Shown here one piece after another: positions 1 to 11,875 of a stretch of 64,000 nt of DNA; the first letter of the stretch is position 1, and each line of letters opens with the position of its first letter. Origin of the DNA: Platycnemis pennipes (Eukaryota; Arthropoda; Insecta; Odonata; Platycnemididae); contig OW121848.1 of assembly GCA_933228895.1 (NCBI GenBank), positions 91,903,470 through 91,967,469 on the forward strand, read 5' to 3'. The notes below the pieces were generated by a model. It was not told the DNA's origin. It did no database searches and worked only from the letters and a program-made list of their open reading frames with translations. A program made the translations under genes and the position numbers.

Positions 1-550
1 ATGTATTCCTAATAGCCTATAAGTTAGTGTTGACTGTGGAACCCGCCATGTATGAAATAGTCATATGTATGTTTACACATCGATAATGTATGCCTGTTAC
101 TGAGTTATCCACTCACTCCTGTAGTGAATTGCTGGTAAAAGTGGATGTAGATGAGTATAATTATAATTAGCTTAATAAGAGCACAGGTTAACTATTTTCT
201 TTGCGGAAAATATCTTGTCTTGCGAATACCGTTATTAATTTTTAAACACTAAGAAAATTCACCCTGCGGCTCCACTGTGTATTTTAAGGAATTTGTGTAC
301 GGTTGCGTAGTTTCTTAAAACATGAAGCTTTAGATTGTTGCCTTATATTTTCCATTGTAGGCAAAACTTTTCTTTATCATAGACTGATATTGAAGGTAAT
401 TTAAATATTTTTTTGCTGGTGAATTTTGATTTTTTTTATGTTCTTAGTAGTTGGATTATCATCATCTATAGATTTTAGTTACCGTATTTTCATATACATC
501 ATATTATCTTTGGGAACACTTTTTCAAGAATTTTTCTCATGCGTATACAT
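1..550. other. AT-rich unique sequence, no gene seen
   Basis: AT-rich sequence with short T runs. A 77-codon open frame (426-659, +) is driven by T-rich hydrophobic codons and runs into a known repeat tail, so I read it as chance. No splice-bounded exon or RNA gene was seen. Confidence 0.6.
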
Positions 551-630
551 ACTCATCTACGTAGTACCCTGCAGTCCACCCCCAGGATATGTGGCTGGGG
601 GTCAATCATCGATCATGCACTATGTGCATG
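551..630 (-). repeat. LINE family A 3'-tail copy
   Basis: A degenerate copy of the dispersed tail motif. The + strand reads TACCCTGCAGTCCACC, then a gap, then GTGGCTGGGGGTC, followed by CATGCACTATGTGCATG. The better copy at 8435-8515 has the same order (ACCCTGC, CCACC, GTGTGTGGCAGGGGGTG, CATGCACTA). By comparison with that copy the element's sense strand is minus, and this is its extreme 3' end. No ORF remains attached. Confidence 0.6.
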
Positions 631-1309
631 GAATAATAGTTCAAATTCTACTTAATTAGAGAATGCATAGTATCGTACGACACAGGCTCTACGAAGTTCA
701 CAGGCCTTTGCAGAAATTGGAAGGATATATTTAAGAAAAACTGCGCCCATGCGTTTCACGTGAAATGGTTCATGCAGATATGCAAAACCCATAAAAATTC
801 GCATTACCCATCCTAGTTATCTCTGTAGTAGCTTTTAGTTAATCTTATTATTTTCCGATAATGTACAAGGAGTGAGTGACGCATTGATCTCCCTAATTTT
901 CACTCAGTTAGTTTCCCGATATGCTTTCCGTAAAGTCCCACGTCATCCCGCAAATCTCTCGTGTAATAGGCCTATTCTCTTATTATTTTTGTCGCCTCTC
1001 AATATTGGTTTTAATCGGCGGCTTTTTATGCATACCTGGGTGCCGTAAATAATTCGACGAGCGGGCGTTGACGCATGTGTGAAGTCACCCGGCAGAATCC
1101 TCTGGGAACGAGGCTTAAAATTATACAGATGTCAGGATGCATAGATGATTAATCTTCTTCAAATTATAGCCCCGAAGATCCGCATTAACACGTGAAACTG
1201 TGCGTATTACGAGAGAGAGAAGAGTGTGTGTGGTATATCATTCCGGCCTTTCTCGGAATCACGGGCACCGGAAATTATTTAATGTCGATAACCAAGCGCC
1301 ACCCTGTAA
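631..1309. other. Unique sequence, nothing recognised
   Basis: Mixed AT-rich DNA without a usable open frame, repeat-family match or RNA gene. Confidence 0.5.
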
Positions 1310-1780
1310 TATAGAATACGGGGGACGGAGGTCAGGGAGAGGGGGAGAACTCGTTATGCGCTGGAGGGAACGGTCGTGGGTGGGGTGCCGAATCCCGCTG
1401 CGGGCCGGTGAAATTTACAAGGCGTGTGATTTACTTTATCGCCATCCAATATCGTAAAATCATCGGGTCTGCGCAAGGGCCCTTTCTCTTTTTGAAAACC
1501 AACTGAATGAGCGGGTCCTCCGTGTTCCTTTTTCAGCCTCTCTCTCTCTCTCTCTCCCTCCCCCGCATATGTACACACACCCCTCTCTCTCTCTCGGAAA
1601 GCGACGCAACATCAACAATCGACGTATTGTCCTCGCCTATCTCGGATCTTTCCTCCGGGGGAAATATGTGTTTATGTATCCGTGGACGCGTGGTTCGGAA
1701 TCCCGAAGCCTTGCAAGGCGCGGGAGAGGGTTGCCACATCAGCACCGTTCACAGCATTCCGTGGGGAAAGGATCGCAATC
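1310..1780. other. GC-rich island with two (CT)n tracts
   Basis: Base composition rises sharply here compared with the flanks and CpG is frequent. Two (CT)n microsatellites lie near 1538-1558 and 1582-1597. Overlapping open frames on both strands (1354-1578 -, 1507-1863 +, 1533-1745 -) encode Ser/Leu- or Arg/Glu-rich low-complexity peptides produced by the CT repeat. None looks like a conserved protein. A promoter, enhancer or 5' untranslated exon is possible but unproven. Confidence 0.45.
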
Positions 1781-2836
1781 GTTTTTTTCTGTTTCGTCTT
1801 GTGTTTCTGTGCGAAACCGTGTGCTCTAAGGGGCATATTTTATTTTTTCATCTCCACAATTAGGGGAGAGAGAGTATGTGGGTGTGAGGTGCTGGTAAAT
1901 TTATATCTGAATTGGATAGTGTATGGTGAAGAGCAGCTAGATTTATTAAAATGTGCGCTATGATAAGTTTAGCTATATCTATGTCTACTGAATATCCTAC
2001 TATGGGTGATTATCACCTCGTAACGCGAATCGCCATTGGAGCGTTTGTTTAAGTGCTGACTAACTCTTATGCGGAATTTTAAGGTGGGTTGCATAAACAA
2101 AAGTGTATAGAAGGTAGAAAAAACTCTTTTATAGGGGGTAATTCAGTATAACGCTATGCTTAAATGTTGTTTTTCAACTACCATCTCTTTATAATGCTCC
2201 GATAGAAGGTTTCATAGATGGATCCTTTGTATTAACTAACAATTTAGAGCCATTAATAGCCAACATTTCACCTGTATCGTAACTGCATGTTTACTATTTT
2301 TCTCGGGGTGGTAACATTGTGTCTCTCAGTTGCATATATTCACGGAGAAGTATTTTTGGCATACCTGCATGGTAGTAGGTGAAAACATTCTCTCTTATTT
2401 CAAATACATGCATGGTGACGATTAGTGGGGCACCCACAGGGGTTGGGGGGGGGGGCAAAGGGGCCCTGCACCCCCCTTAGCTCTCTACAAAACCCAAATT
2501 AATCTTTAATTGACAAGTCATAGTCACATGGTAGCAGCATTTGGAAAAATAGGAAAAACTCGTTACATCATTTTACTCGTGTATGAGTAGACCAAAGATA
2601 AAAGAAAGGCTCTTTTTTTGCTGTGAAACATAACTAACTTAACATAGGCCCAAGAGTTATGACTATTTTTGTCTGTAAATCTGATATGGCTACTTATAGG
2701 ATGCATACGTGTAATAACTAATATGGCCTACTATAACATTCAAAGTATACTGATGAAAATAACATTATACACTTTATCAAAGATCGGGCAAATGACACCC
2801 CCCTCTCACCCCCATAAAATATTTATGGATGCGCCA
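1781..2836. other. Unique AT-rich sequence with a short poly-G tract
   Basis: No gene seen. A run of eleven G at 2445-2455 is preceded by TGCATGGTGACGATTAG, which weakly resembles the upstream part of the LINE A tail, too short to assign. Confidence 0.45.
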
Positions 2837-2899
2837 TTGGTGACGATACACCCTTCTGCCACACCCTTGTGTTGGCTTGCCGGGTATTATGTAGATAGC
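2837..2899 (+). repeat. LINE family A 3'-tail copy
   Basis: Reads TTGGTGACGATACACCC, then CTGCCACACCCTTGTG, then GGCTTGCCGGGTATTATGTA, ending in GATAG. This is the reverse complement of the 8435 tail, so the element is in + orientation and truncated to its 3' end. The trailing TGTAGAT-like sequence is the usual simple tail of the family. Confidence 0.7.
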
Positions 2900-4136
2900 T
2901 TCTTTTAGATCCCCCTTAAAAAAATCCTAATTACGTGGTACTACCACGAGAGGCCTCTTTTTTTCTGAATCAGAAAACAAGCCTGGTTCATGAATACCTT
3001 ATTTATTTCTCAATGCTATTAATTTATTCTCTCATTATTTTTTTAATTATCTTAGTAGCTTGAACAGAGAATGAGCATACGATATATCTTCGTCTCAACG
3101 TGACGCAAGGCTGGATTCCCCTCCTCCTGTCGATAATGCATCACGCCGGTTGGCCCGACTCCTCACCCCAATCCTTTTAATGTTACGTGATGTATGGACA
3201 GACCTATATAATGGTAGGTTGTAAAAGAAGAAGATTGATTATAAATCGAGGATTCTTGGATATCATTTTTCATAGTATAGCGAAGAAAGTGTTAAATGTG
3301 GTCGTAGATTTCGGTTTTAGGTGCTTCTACTGCTGAGGTGTAATCACACCGCCTAATCTATACTTTTAATTCTAAAAAAATCCAGCACTCATGTATTCTT
3401 CGTCGGCACCTTACTAACCTACTTCCGCGTCGTACTGTGCTCGAAGTTACTCGTAAAATTATTGATTAGGGTACACAGTTTAGTGTATAGGCTTACTTTG
3501 CAGGCATGCGAGAAACGTGTAATAAACTACTCATAAGTACAATGGGGTCGTTTACCATATTTTTTTATTGCCGAATCTGATAGAGTTTGCAAAATAAAAA
3601 GACCCGTATTTTTCCGTTTTTTGATCCGTCGATTATTTATCGAGTTATAAGCGGCGAAAAACTGATGTTTTTAACCCTTTCGGAAAAGTGGGCGTGGTGC
3701 AACCTCTGATGTATAACGACTTCGCCCAATCACAACTGAGCCCGTGAAGCTACTTTGCCTATCGCAATGGGGGGGACACAGATGACTCTGACAATAGGAC
3801 AGTTGCGAAAGCATCTGTGCGAGCAGACCTTCCGAGAACCCCCCTCGACTCCATTCCCTTCCACGAAAATCAGTCAAGGACGGGAGGAAAATGACGTCAA
3901 TGTTATCAAAGCAGCTTTTTCGGTGGGCGTCACCTTTTGCTTATCTTAATTTTTGATTTATGAGTGAATGGTTGTGGTTATAAGATTAAATTTTTCACTA
4001 ACATTCTTTTTCGTTTCCATCTAACGATTTCGTGTACAGAATTGCGATTTCGGTTTTGAGTAAACGTCCACATTGTTCTCGACATTCCCGCACCTGTTTG
4101 GAATGCATCATCTATATTTCCGTTCAGGAACCGTTC
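2900..4136. other. Unique sequence, no gene seen
   Basis: AT-rich to 3660, then moderately GC-rich (3670-3920) with short overlapping frames on both strands (68 aa at 3671-3877 -, 64 aa at 3755-3949 +). Neither has a recognisable motif. Confidence 0.45.
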
Positions 4137-4186
4137 ATCGACATAATAGCCTGCTAACCACCGCAAAGGTGTGTGTGCTAGGAAGT
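4137..4186 (-). repeat. LINE family A 3'-tail copy
   Basis: The + strand reads CGACATAATAGCCTGC, then AACCACCGCAAAGGTGTGTG, the same order as the 8435-8515 tail (ACATAATACCCTGC, CCACCACAAGGGTGTGTG). It is truncated with no ORF attached. Confidence 0.6.
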
Positions 4187-4224
4187 TAACCAACTCCTGG
4201 TATGCAGGGTAAGAAAAACACTAC

Positions 4225-4335
4225 GGTTCTACAAAATATTTCATTTATTGCACTCATAACCATGGTTTCGATGCTTTGCATCATCATCTCGTAGTCAAGC
4301 CGGACACCGTCAACTTCTCCAGGTATGTCAAGAAA
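4225..4335. repeat. Half copy of a foldback (GTTTCG) element
   Basis: TTTATTGCACTCATAACCATGGTTTCGATGC resembles the left arm of the foldback at 15993 (TTTATTG, then CCATGGTTTCGACAC) and is followed by a CATCATC segment. No matching second arm was found nearby, so this is a solo or decayed arm. It ends near a CTTCTCCAG|GTATGT sequence (junction after 4322). Confidence 0.4.
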
Positions 4336-4739
4336 TCAGAACTTATGTGTTACTATGTTGCGGAGTTAATCTAACATTCTGGAGTTGATCGATCGAGTAA
4401 ATTAACGGAAGAAATAAATTATTGTCTCTTTCGATACTACTACTGATAATAATAAGCCATCAGCTTATGATATGGTCCTCGCTCATAAAAAATATTTCAA
4501 TTTACTTGTCAACCATGCGAAAAAATTAAATGGTGTGGATTCAGTTTCATGCTGGCAGGAAAAAAGCAAAAACCTATGTACACTACGAGTACGTTTATTA
4601 TTTTTACCCGTCGGTACACTGTCTATCCGCATGAGGATAGTTTGGCAATAGGATCTGTTTTGCTCATGAAGCTGAAATGTTTTACATTGGTGATTTATTT
4701 AACTTGGCAGTAAAACCGGAAGTAAAGCTCCTAACAATT
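4336..4739. other. AT-rich unique sequence
   Basis: No open frame of note and no repeat recognised. Confidence 0.5.
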
Positions 4740-5140
4740 CGATTGCTAGCGTGATTGTGGTGAGTATCTGTTGTGGTGTCACCCCTTCCAACCCTCACGA
4801 ACGTCTTCGATTGGGTTTCGTGAAAAAATTTCGCAAGCGCAGGACAGCGTGATGCACCGACTTCGGAAGGGGTCAGCGTCGAGAGAAAAGGGAATCTCCC
4901 GTTCGACGCTGTGATGTGAAAGCAAAAATCTCCCTTCGGTCGGCCTGACCTCCTTCGCCACGATCGAACTTTGCGAAGGAATTGACCCGCCCCGTCGGGG
5001 CTCTCGATGTGTTTGCCGATCTTGTGCAATCCGACGAGGAAGCACTCGGGATAATATGTAGAAATTCGGCACGGCTCTCTCTCTTTTTCCCGTGCGAACA
5101 TCTGAAGCCGCTCTCTATCATTTGGATTTGTGGTAGTCAT
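4740..5140 (-). other. GC-rich island with a 152-codon open frame, unrecognised
   Basis: Several open frames overlap here. The longest runs from 5140 to 4682 on the minus strand (152 aa), with 97-aa and 82-aa frames shadowing it. The predicted peptide is Arg-, Ser- and His-rich with no signal peptide, membrane segment or motif I recognise. Several frames being open at once suggests GC bias rather than selection. The segment stands out from AT-rich flanks, so it may be a conserved regulatory element or untranslated exon. A coding function is not supported. Confidence 0.25.
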
Positions 5141-5943
5141 TACGGGAAGCGGTCAGTAGGTATTTGGGGCATTTAGAGCCGAGGGCAGGAAATGTGTGGG
5201 AGGTATGAATCAAGAAAAGTGATACAAGTTAGGAGTGGAAGTAAGGTTTATTTTTCCCCCGATGAAAGATGACGAGATGTTTGGTTATACTTTCCACTCC
5301 CTCCAGAAATTTGTGTATTTAATGCCACGGTATAAACCGCAGTCTTAGGTTGTGGGCTTTTCGTACTCTTTATCATCCGATCAATATCTGGTGATTTATT
5401 TCCTCAAGTCAAAGGCTGAGGTAATTACTAATAGTTTGAATAAGAAAGTTTTACATTTCGAAATCCACACCTGGTAGTATCCGAACTTGTGACCCTCTTA
5501 TAGGGCGGCTGCTTTGTTTCTCTTTGCGCCTGTTATTGCAATTAACGTCGAAATGTATGAGAGGATGAAATTAATTCTCAAGAAATACTAATTAGTGTTT
5601 TTTTTTCTTTCAAAATGTTAATGCGCTAATTATTATTATTTAGCAATTGTTAATCTTTATGTAGTATTCATTTCCACACAATCTTCTCTTTACGATTTAA
5701 TTTCATCATCTTGTTGCATCAATGATTTTTGCTCCTGTTATTAGTTAATTTATTTTAAATTGCCTATTTCTTTGACGAGAGTGAATCCTTCACACTTTAT
5801 AGTCTTTATCCCGAAACCCGGTAGAAGTTATTATCTTGGATAGTGTTAAAATTAAGGGTGGTTCGACCTTAAAGTAAATCAGTAAAAAAACTCGTTTGTT
5901 TGTGCGTATGGTGAGGGAAAACTCCTTGATGGAAAAGCATTCT
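5141..5943. other. Unique AT-rich sequence
   Basis: Nothing recognised. Frequent stops in all frames. Confidence 0.5.
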
Positions 5944-6000
5944 TCCCCTTGCCACACACCCTTGCGGTGTCTTGCACGGTATTGTGTAGATGTAAATGGG
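5944..6000 (+). repeat. LINE family A 3'-tail copy
   Basis: Reads CCCTTGCCACACACCCTTGC, then GGTGTCTTGCACGGTATTGT, ending GTAGATGTAAATG. This is the reverse-complement orientation of the 8435 tail and keeps the TGTAGATG simple tail. Only the 3' end is present. Confidence 0.7.
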
Positions 6001-7160
6001 TGTCTTCGATTAGTGTAATCGAGTGGAAATCGATAATGCTTTTTTCGGTGAATCCTTAGTAGTTAGTCCTTTACAAGAAAGATATTTCTCCATTTTTTTC
6101 TCGCAATTCTTGCCCGCATTGTTTGCGTTTATCTGTTTAGTATTCAATCTGCGAGTGTTGAGGCTCCATCAGAATCACGAGATTGAAATGGAAGTCGCAT
6201 TTCCATGGGGAAGTTCAAAGGTCGGTAGGGATGGTAAGCTTCACCAAATCGGTCCCTTTCGAGGCTGTAGAAATGATTGGCAGGCTGGGAAACTTGAGTG
6301 CGAAGGCGAAAGAGGGGAAATAATGCCTAATGTCGTCATCGAAATTCGATGCCTAGCCGTGAGAGGGCGGATTTTAAAGCTTACTCTGTAAGAAACCTTT
6401 CGTCTACAGATAACCAATTAAGACGTATGTGGTAAGGTGTGTGGGTAGGATGAATGATTGCCAAGATTTCAGCTAAACTTTGAGGCACTATGAGACTGGA
6501 AAAACTTTTGTTTTTCTATACGTGTACTAAGTACTAGGTAATGATTGGAAAACTAATGTGGGATACAATTTTATGAATGGAATACGAATTGATTTGCATT
6601 TACCGATGCGGATTGGAGAAGCATGAAAAAGTTAAGTTGAGTGGAAAAGAAAATGGCTGAGTTAATCAGAGAAGGCACAGGGACTGGATTAAGCTAGTTA
6701 CAAGTGGCGAATGTTTGTTGGTCGTGATAGAGGGAAGAATATGGGAGGGTGATGTTAAGGGAGTAGGAGAATTGGAAGTATGAGTGGAGTAATAGAAGGT
6801 ACCTAGTAGGTATGCCGAGCTGATGGACATAATATCCATAGATTGGGATCGGGGTAAGAATTTCACCTCCACTCAACCTACATAGAACACTTAAGGCAAT
6901 GAATTTATTTATTACAGGCAGGTAGGTACGCAGTGTTTCAATCAAATGTATTTACTTAGCTACGGATACCATTAAATAGGTCATCTGCATACACATCCAA
7001 CTCTCCGTACTTTGAGACACCTGTTCCTCTACCCGTTTATTATGGCAATTTAATACAGGTTTGATTTATTATTTGTTCGGTTGTCGGTCTCACAAATCTT
7101 ATGTCAGCAAGCCAGTACAACCGAAATTGAAGGATTTCTTTGAAGGTTTTTAATTTTGCA
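6001..7160. other. Unique sequence with an unrecognised 122-codon frame
   Basis: An open frame at 6023-6391 (+, 122 aa) begins with a hydrophobic segment of about 25 residues and ends with a Gly/Arg-containing stretch. I see no family motif, no splice boundaries and no sign of codon bias. The rest, to 7160, has purine-rich blocks (6600-6860) but nothing recognised. Confidence 0.35.
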
Positions 7161-7168
7161 GGTGATTG
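7150..7168 (+). other. Weak AG|GT juxtaposition (candidate ratchet splice site)
   Basis: TTTTTAATTTTGCAG is followed directly by GTGATT, putting a 3' splice-like sequence against a weak 5' splice-like sequence (junction 7161/7162). It is much weaker than the site at 51005 because GTGATT is a poor donor. Confidence 0.15.
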
Positions 7169-7559
7169 CGCAGATCTAATCCACCTTTTTTCTTTAATTT
7201 TTATCCCCCACTCCTGTCACATCCTATATGGCACTAACAATTCTCCAGAATTTTAATCATAATTTCGAAAAATTTCTACCCGCATACAACAGAAAAAAGG
7301 AAAAGAAATATTTTATATCTGCGGACGTAACTGAAATAGATAATTTTCTTCGCCTGGGATATTTCTCCCTCCCCAGCTCGACAGGTGTGTATTTGAACTG
7401 ACTATTTTTTTGTGACCGGCAAAGGTGTCGAAATCTACATTATCAAGTGACTGTCATGTCTGCCATGATAATGGTAGACAGTATCGTAATCATTGTCGGC
7501 TACATAAAAATATATGGTGCCTATGTATAGTCTACCTTAACCGATGGTATGCTAATAAT

Positions 7560-8230
7560 AATAATATTGTGATATGCGGTCTTATCGGTACGAGCGGCCT
7601 CATTTCGCCGTGGAGGGAGAAGAAATCCTTATTCTCGTCCCGCTCTCTTGGAGACCTCCGCGCGGGGGCAAAGGTTGGAGGAGTGAAAGTGAGTGGGAGG
7701 GAGAGGGGGCGAGCGGGCATGGGTGCGCCTTTGTTTCCGCGCGTCCAAGAATCTCATTCAGCGCCTTGTCGTCGTTTCGGGTCGCCGCAATCCTCGCCCC
7801 ACACACACACACTCACCCAACCCTCTCATAGCTTCGTGTGCTTGTCGCCTCGCTCGTGACGCGACTCGCGGGCCGACGGTTAGTGTGTGAGACGGCGTGC
7901 GGTGGGATGCTTTTCACTTCTTTTCTCCTCCTTCGGTCCGAGTCGGGTGGACGTGGAGTTGTTGACCTTTCTGACCCGACGAGCGGCTTTGGGCGTCGAA
8001 GCGTGCGCTCCCCGAGAATAGAGAATAGGCGCACGCCGTTGCGTTCCTTCTGGGGGCTCTGTGTTCCTGCACGGCCGGTCGCGGTCCACTCGCCTCTCTT
8101 TGGTGAAATATCCGGACGTCTTTTCGCCAGGTCGTGTGGCGTTGTCGTTCGCATCGGATCTCGAAAAAGTAATCGTTCCTCTGCCTTGTTGTGGCTTACC
8201 AGGTATTTCATAAGCCTTCCGAACCAATTT
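7560..8230. other. CpG-rich island, possible promoter or 5' exon
   Basis: About 650 bp of GC-rich, CpG-dense DNA with a short (CA)n tract near 7799-7815. Six or more overlapping frames on both strands stay open (for example 144 aa at 7425-7859 + and 132 aa at 7813-8211 -), the signature of GC bias rather than one real gene. The peptides are Arg/Pro/Ser-rich without motifs. A TTACCAG|GTATTT sequence follows at about 8201. I infer a regulatory or untranslated region. Confidence 0.35.
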
Positions 8231-8434
8231 TTAAATTTTTCATTCCATCGTGATTGATTGATAGTTTTCTACCGATTAGGGTCGGCTTTGATGGAGTGTT
8301 CCTCCCTTTCTTTTCGCTGCTCCCACCTAACGGCTCCTTCCATAGCTATTCCTCTTTCAGGTTGGCGTATTTTCTCCTATATCTGTTCTTGGTATCCAAA
8401 ATGTTTTTCCTCTCCCTTTCCTTTCTATCTATCT

Positions 8435-8881
8435 ATCCACATAATACCCTGCAAGCCACCACAAGGGTGTGTGGCAGGGGGTGAATTCTCACCAAACATG
8501 CACTACATATCATGCATAAAAAAGGAATAGTATTAATATAGTAGTCAGAACTACACTATTTAAAAAAGATAGAAATTGCAAAGCAAACATGCAAAAACAT
8601 TCTGTTAGTAGGGTTAGCTTTAAGTAGGTACTCATACCAACATGCAGCTACCAATGCTATTTATTGCTACTCTCCGATAGGACATATTTACCGTTATTCC
8701 TATCTCTAATTGTGCGAGGGAAAAAGGACATTTTGAATCGGTCAGTTCGGCAATCAATTTCTCTAACTTTATTTTTATGGTCCAGTCTGCCATAGTAAGT
8801 TGGGGTTCGTAAAATATTTTTAACATCATCACTGAAAATATTGCCTTGGAATTTGTGTAAGAGATTAAGTCTAAATTTCAA
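8435..8881 (-). mobile_element. LINE family A, 3' end with ORF C-terminus (CR1/jockey-like)
   Basis: This is the best copy of the family. On the minus strand 8881-8660 encodes a peptide with LNLLHKFQGNIFSDDVKNIL, then PTYYGRLDHKNKVREIDC, then FKMSFFPRTIRDRNN. A Phe-Phe-Pro-Arg-Thr-Ile-Arg-(Asp/Glu)-Trp-Asn block close to the C-terminus is familiar from ORF2 proteins of CR1/L2/jockey-type non-LTR retrotransposons; here Trp is replaced by Arg. Downstream on the minus strand comes a 3' UTR ending in the G/C-rich stem CACCCCCTGCCACACACCC, then GGTGGCTTGCAGGGTATTAT, then a GTGGATAGATAG simple tail (8435-8490). The reverse-transcriptase core and everything 5' are missing, so the copy is 5'-truncated and inactive. 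This copy defines the tail motif found elsewhere in the window. Confidence 0.75.
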
Positions 8882-10030
8882 CCTTTCCTCGCTTACCCAT
8901 TATTCTATGATTGATTTATGTGTTAGAAGACAGAAAACGTAGTAAGCGAGGAGGGCGACGAAAAAGCAAATGTATTAATGCATGAATATGTACCATGCAT
9001 GAAGAGAGCAGGAAATGTGCTAATATGAAGAGGGAAGGAGCCATTTGGTAAAATCAGTGCGGATACTCAAGGAAAACCGACCATGATCGGTAGGAAATAA
9101 TGAATCAGTCATGATTAAGAATGGGAATACAGTCGCAGTGGAGAATGACGGGGGGGCTTACTTGATTGACTTTCCTTTTAAATATTTCGTGAAGTATTTT
9201 TAGCCTGTAATTTTTAAGTCACTGTATGCATTTTCTTAATGTATGCACATTCATTGTGTTTCATTCATGTGCATCGTTTTTGCTCTGCCCTCATTCAAAG
9301 TGTTTCTTTTTTGCACAGTGCAGTCGTCTTCAAGGGAAGAATGCACTACCTTTATCCTCGGCAAAATTGGCTGCTCACAATGGTTTCTTTCTTATCGAAG
9401 TGGTGCAGGTGCTTCCACCAGCTTTTAATGAAGGGAAAAATGTGACGAGGAAATAGTGAAACCTTGGGAGCGTGAATGAATCATGGCTTTGCTAATTTCC
9501 CCGTCGTATTTATGTAGATTTTTGTGTTGTACTTCACTGGTGGAATTTCAAGAAAGTCCATGTTGCAGATTCTCGCAATTTAAAACTCCTGGGATTCTCC
9601 TTATTTCCGTGAGAACGGACCGTAATTTATTGCGACTTTAGCGTAGGAAGTCGGAGCTGTAAATATTCTTGTCGTATGTATTGCATTAAAAATCAAATTA
9701 CTTCGGTCCCTGCCTGTCTCTTCTGAAGAGAATGACTATTAACAGACCCCGGCCTCGGTTCCTGCGGAAATTATGATAAATATTTTTCTTTTCCCTTAGT
9801 ATTTTGCGCCTTCTACTCGTGAAAAAAACGAGTCAGGTGTTCCAGTGATGCAGAAGCGTACACATACGAGCACTCACTTTCCCTTTGGCAGGTAATCGCA
9901 GCTTGTTTAAGGAGCCCATATTTCTTCGGTGGTGCAGTTGAGGTTAAGCAGCGCAAACTCTTTATTGGATGATGCTCGCATCAAATTTATCTCGCGAACC
10001 ATTTGGGAATAGCAAATCATTGTCCGGTAA
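8882..10030. other. Unique sequence, no gene seen
   Basis: AT-rich with short T-rich frames (9226-9456 +, three overlapping) that look fortuitous. CACTTTCCCTTTGGCAG|GTAATC at 9891/9892 is another weak acceptor-donor juxtaposition. Confidence 0.45.
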
Positions 10031-10126
10031 TCTACATCTACAGAGCAATTTCCAAACCACTTCGAAGGCATGTAGCAGGGGTTGGCAGGTGACCAAATAA
10101 ACACTACTTAGTGCACTGCATATCAT
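10031..10126 (-). repeat. LINE family A 3'-tail copy
   Basis: ATCTACATCTACAGAGCAAT, then CCAAACCACTTCGAAGGC, then ATGTAGCAGGGGTTGGC, then a GTGCACTGCATATC segment follow the order of the 8435 tail (CTACATAATACCCTGC, CCACCACAAGGG, GGCAGGGGGTG, CATGCACTA). The copy is diverged and has no coding remnant. Confidence 0.5.
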
Positions 10127-10423
10127 TAATCGAAATGAATAGGTTATAATGACATATATTTATTTTCATTAATGCATGGTATGCTGTTATGCCATTTGGA
10201 CAAGCACTTGGTATATCCTCCTAAGTGATTACATGTCTGGAAAGGAATATACTTTCTGTCAAAGAGTAAAGTATTTATTTGTATTACCTTGGATATTAGT
10301 GGCAGCACGTATAAAAGAGTGCAATTAGTGTGTGCTAATAGAATTGAACTTTTGAAGCTAACCTACGCTCTACGCTACGTGCATATACTTCCACTTAATC
10401 TATCGCTAGCACTCTCTCTCTCT

Positions 10424-10905
10424 CTACATCTACATAATACCCTACGAGACACCACGAGGGTGTGTGGCAGTGGGTGTAGATCACCAAACATGCACTATTG
10501 GCATAACTCTAGGCTTCTACATGGAGATATGCTAGATAATAAGGTCACATGCTGCTAGATGGTTAATATCTACGTAGTAATAAGGGGATTGGTCGTTAAT
10601 ACATGACTGATGTTACTACAGACTACTCTAACTATATTTCACCTTTTTATCCATTCGCTATGTTGCTTATTGTGCTCTCTCATGGTACGCGGGAAAAATG
10701 ACATTTTAAAATCCTATGTCTCCGATCTATTTTGATCCTATATTTTCCGGCGGTAGAAAGACATTTTCACTCCATCCCTATGGAAATTTTTCTCTTCGAC
10801 CTTCATTTCTTGATGTAGTCGATTGTAGTGTGTTGGGGACCTCAAAATATTTTTTAACGTCAACGGAAAACAGACCTGCCACGAGTTTACTCAAAAGTTA
10901 GCGTA
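10424..10905 (-). mobile_element. LINE family A, second 3' end with decayed ORF
   Basis: The tail at 10424-10505 (CTACATCTACATAATACCCT, then CACCACGAGGGTGTGTGGCA, then CATGCACTATTGG) closely matches 8435-8515. Further right, the minus strand around 10905-10800 reads LLSKLVAGLFSVDVKKYFEV, corresponding to LNLLHKFQGNIFSDDVKNIL in the 8435 copy. Near 10700 a MSFFPRTIR-like position is degraded by frame changes. Same orientation and layout as the first copy, more decayed. A TATAAAAG at 10310-10317 lies just outside and has no evident role. Confidence 0.65.
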
Positions 10906-11810
10906 CAAATTTTACGTGAGGTCTGATGGGGATTTCTATCCGTTTACCTGTAGTAGGCTTATGACGCCAGCACAACTGTCAACATGACCTTTAAAAAATT
11001 TCACCGATCTTCTCTATACACGCTGTAACATGTCCTCACTTGTCTCTAATGTGTCCCATATACTTTTGGCGTCCTATAAATGGCAATAGTTAATAAAAGT
11101 AGTTATGGAATTGTCATTCTATGTCACTCGGACAAAATGAAAGCAATGAATGCAAGCAGTTATGCAGTCTAATATCTTGCTACATTCGCCGGTGCATGAA
11201 ATTTTAGTGCGTCAACATTTTGTAGATAAAATCTTAATTAATAGCCCTACCACTACTTTTGCAGACTCAATAAAATACAGGCGTGGTAGAAAGGTTTGGA
11301 GCCCTTTTCTCTATTCGTTCACTTGGCATCTCATCGGGTCAAAAAGTGAAAAGATCACTCATACGATTTCCATTTAACATGGATGGCTTTATTTAACGGA
11401 TATCAATCTTTTCCACAAATTCAACGCCGATACGCTTTCATATACACGTGATAGCACGTTTAACATTTGCCCCGATAAAAGTCAGGTTAAGATGGGACTA
11501 TTTAAACATCACTATCTAGAAATAGTATCCGGACCTTAGTGTTCTTTGAGGAAGTTTGCATGATGGAATTGTTCCGTTGACAACCTTAAAATAGTTTATT
11601 TTCTTTGATGCAGCCACAATGCTTGGAGGTACATTTGAAGCTGAAAAAGTATATTTAAGTGGTAAACTTACATGTACAAAACATATAATGAATGGTACAT
11701 TGAATTTCCTGAATACATGTGTTGTTTAAATCATCTTGCAGCTAATGGAATGCAGCTGTACCCATTTTATAGCAATGAAAATAAGCTTTAAATTCTTGAT
11801 ATTAATTATG
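10906..11810. other. Unique sequence, nothing recognised
   Basis: Part of it (10906-11080) could be further 5' LINE A sequence, but no frame can be followed. A 75-codon frame at 11150-11377 (+) has no motif. Confidence 0.4.
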
Positions 11811-11875
11811 CCTGGTGACAGTAACCCTCTGCCACTCACCATTTCAGTGACTTGGAGGGTATTTTATACATATGG
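11811..11875 (+). repeat. LINE family A 3'-tail copy
   Basis: CCTGGTGACAGTAACCCTCT, then GCCACTCACC, then CTTGGAGGGTATTTTATACA. The order matches the + orientation tails at 24515 and 28396 (TGGTGATGGTTCACC, CTGCCACACACCC, GCTTGCAAGGTATTAT). Confidence 0.55.

Noticed and set aside
4682..5140. 152-codon minus-strand frame as a gene
   Set aside because: Shadow frames of 97 and 82 codons overlap it in other phases, and no motif, splice site or start context supports it. Reported only as an island.
6600..6870. Purine-rich block as a LINE B fragment
   Set aside because: Gly/Arg/Glu-like readings looked superficially like the family, but no ordered set of motifs could be followed.
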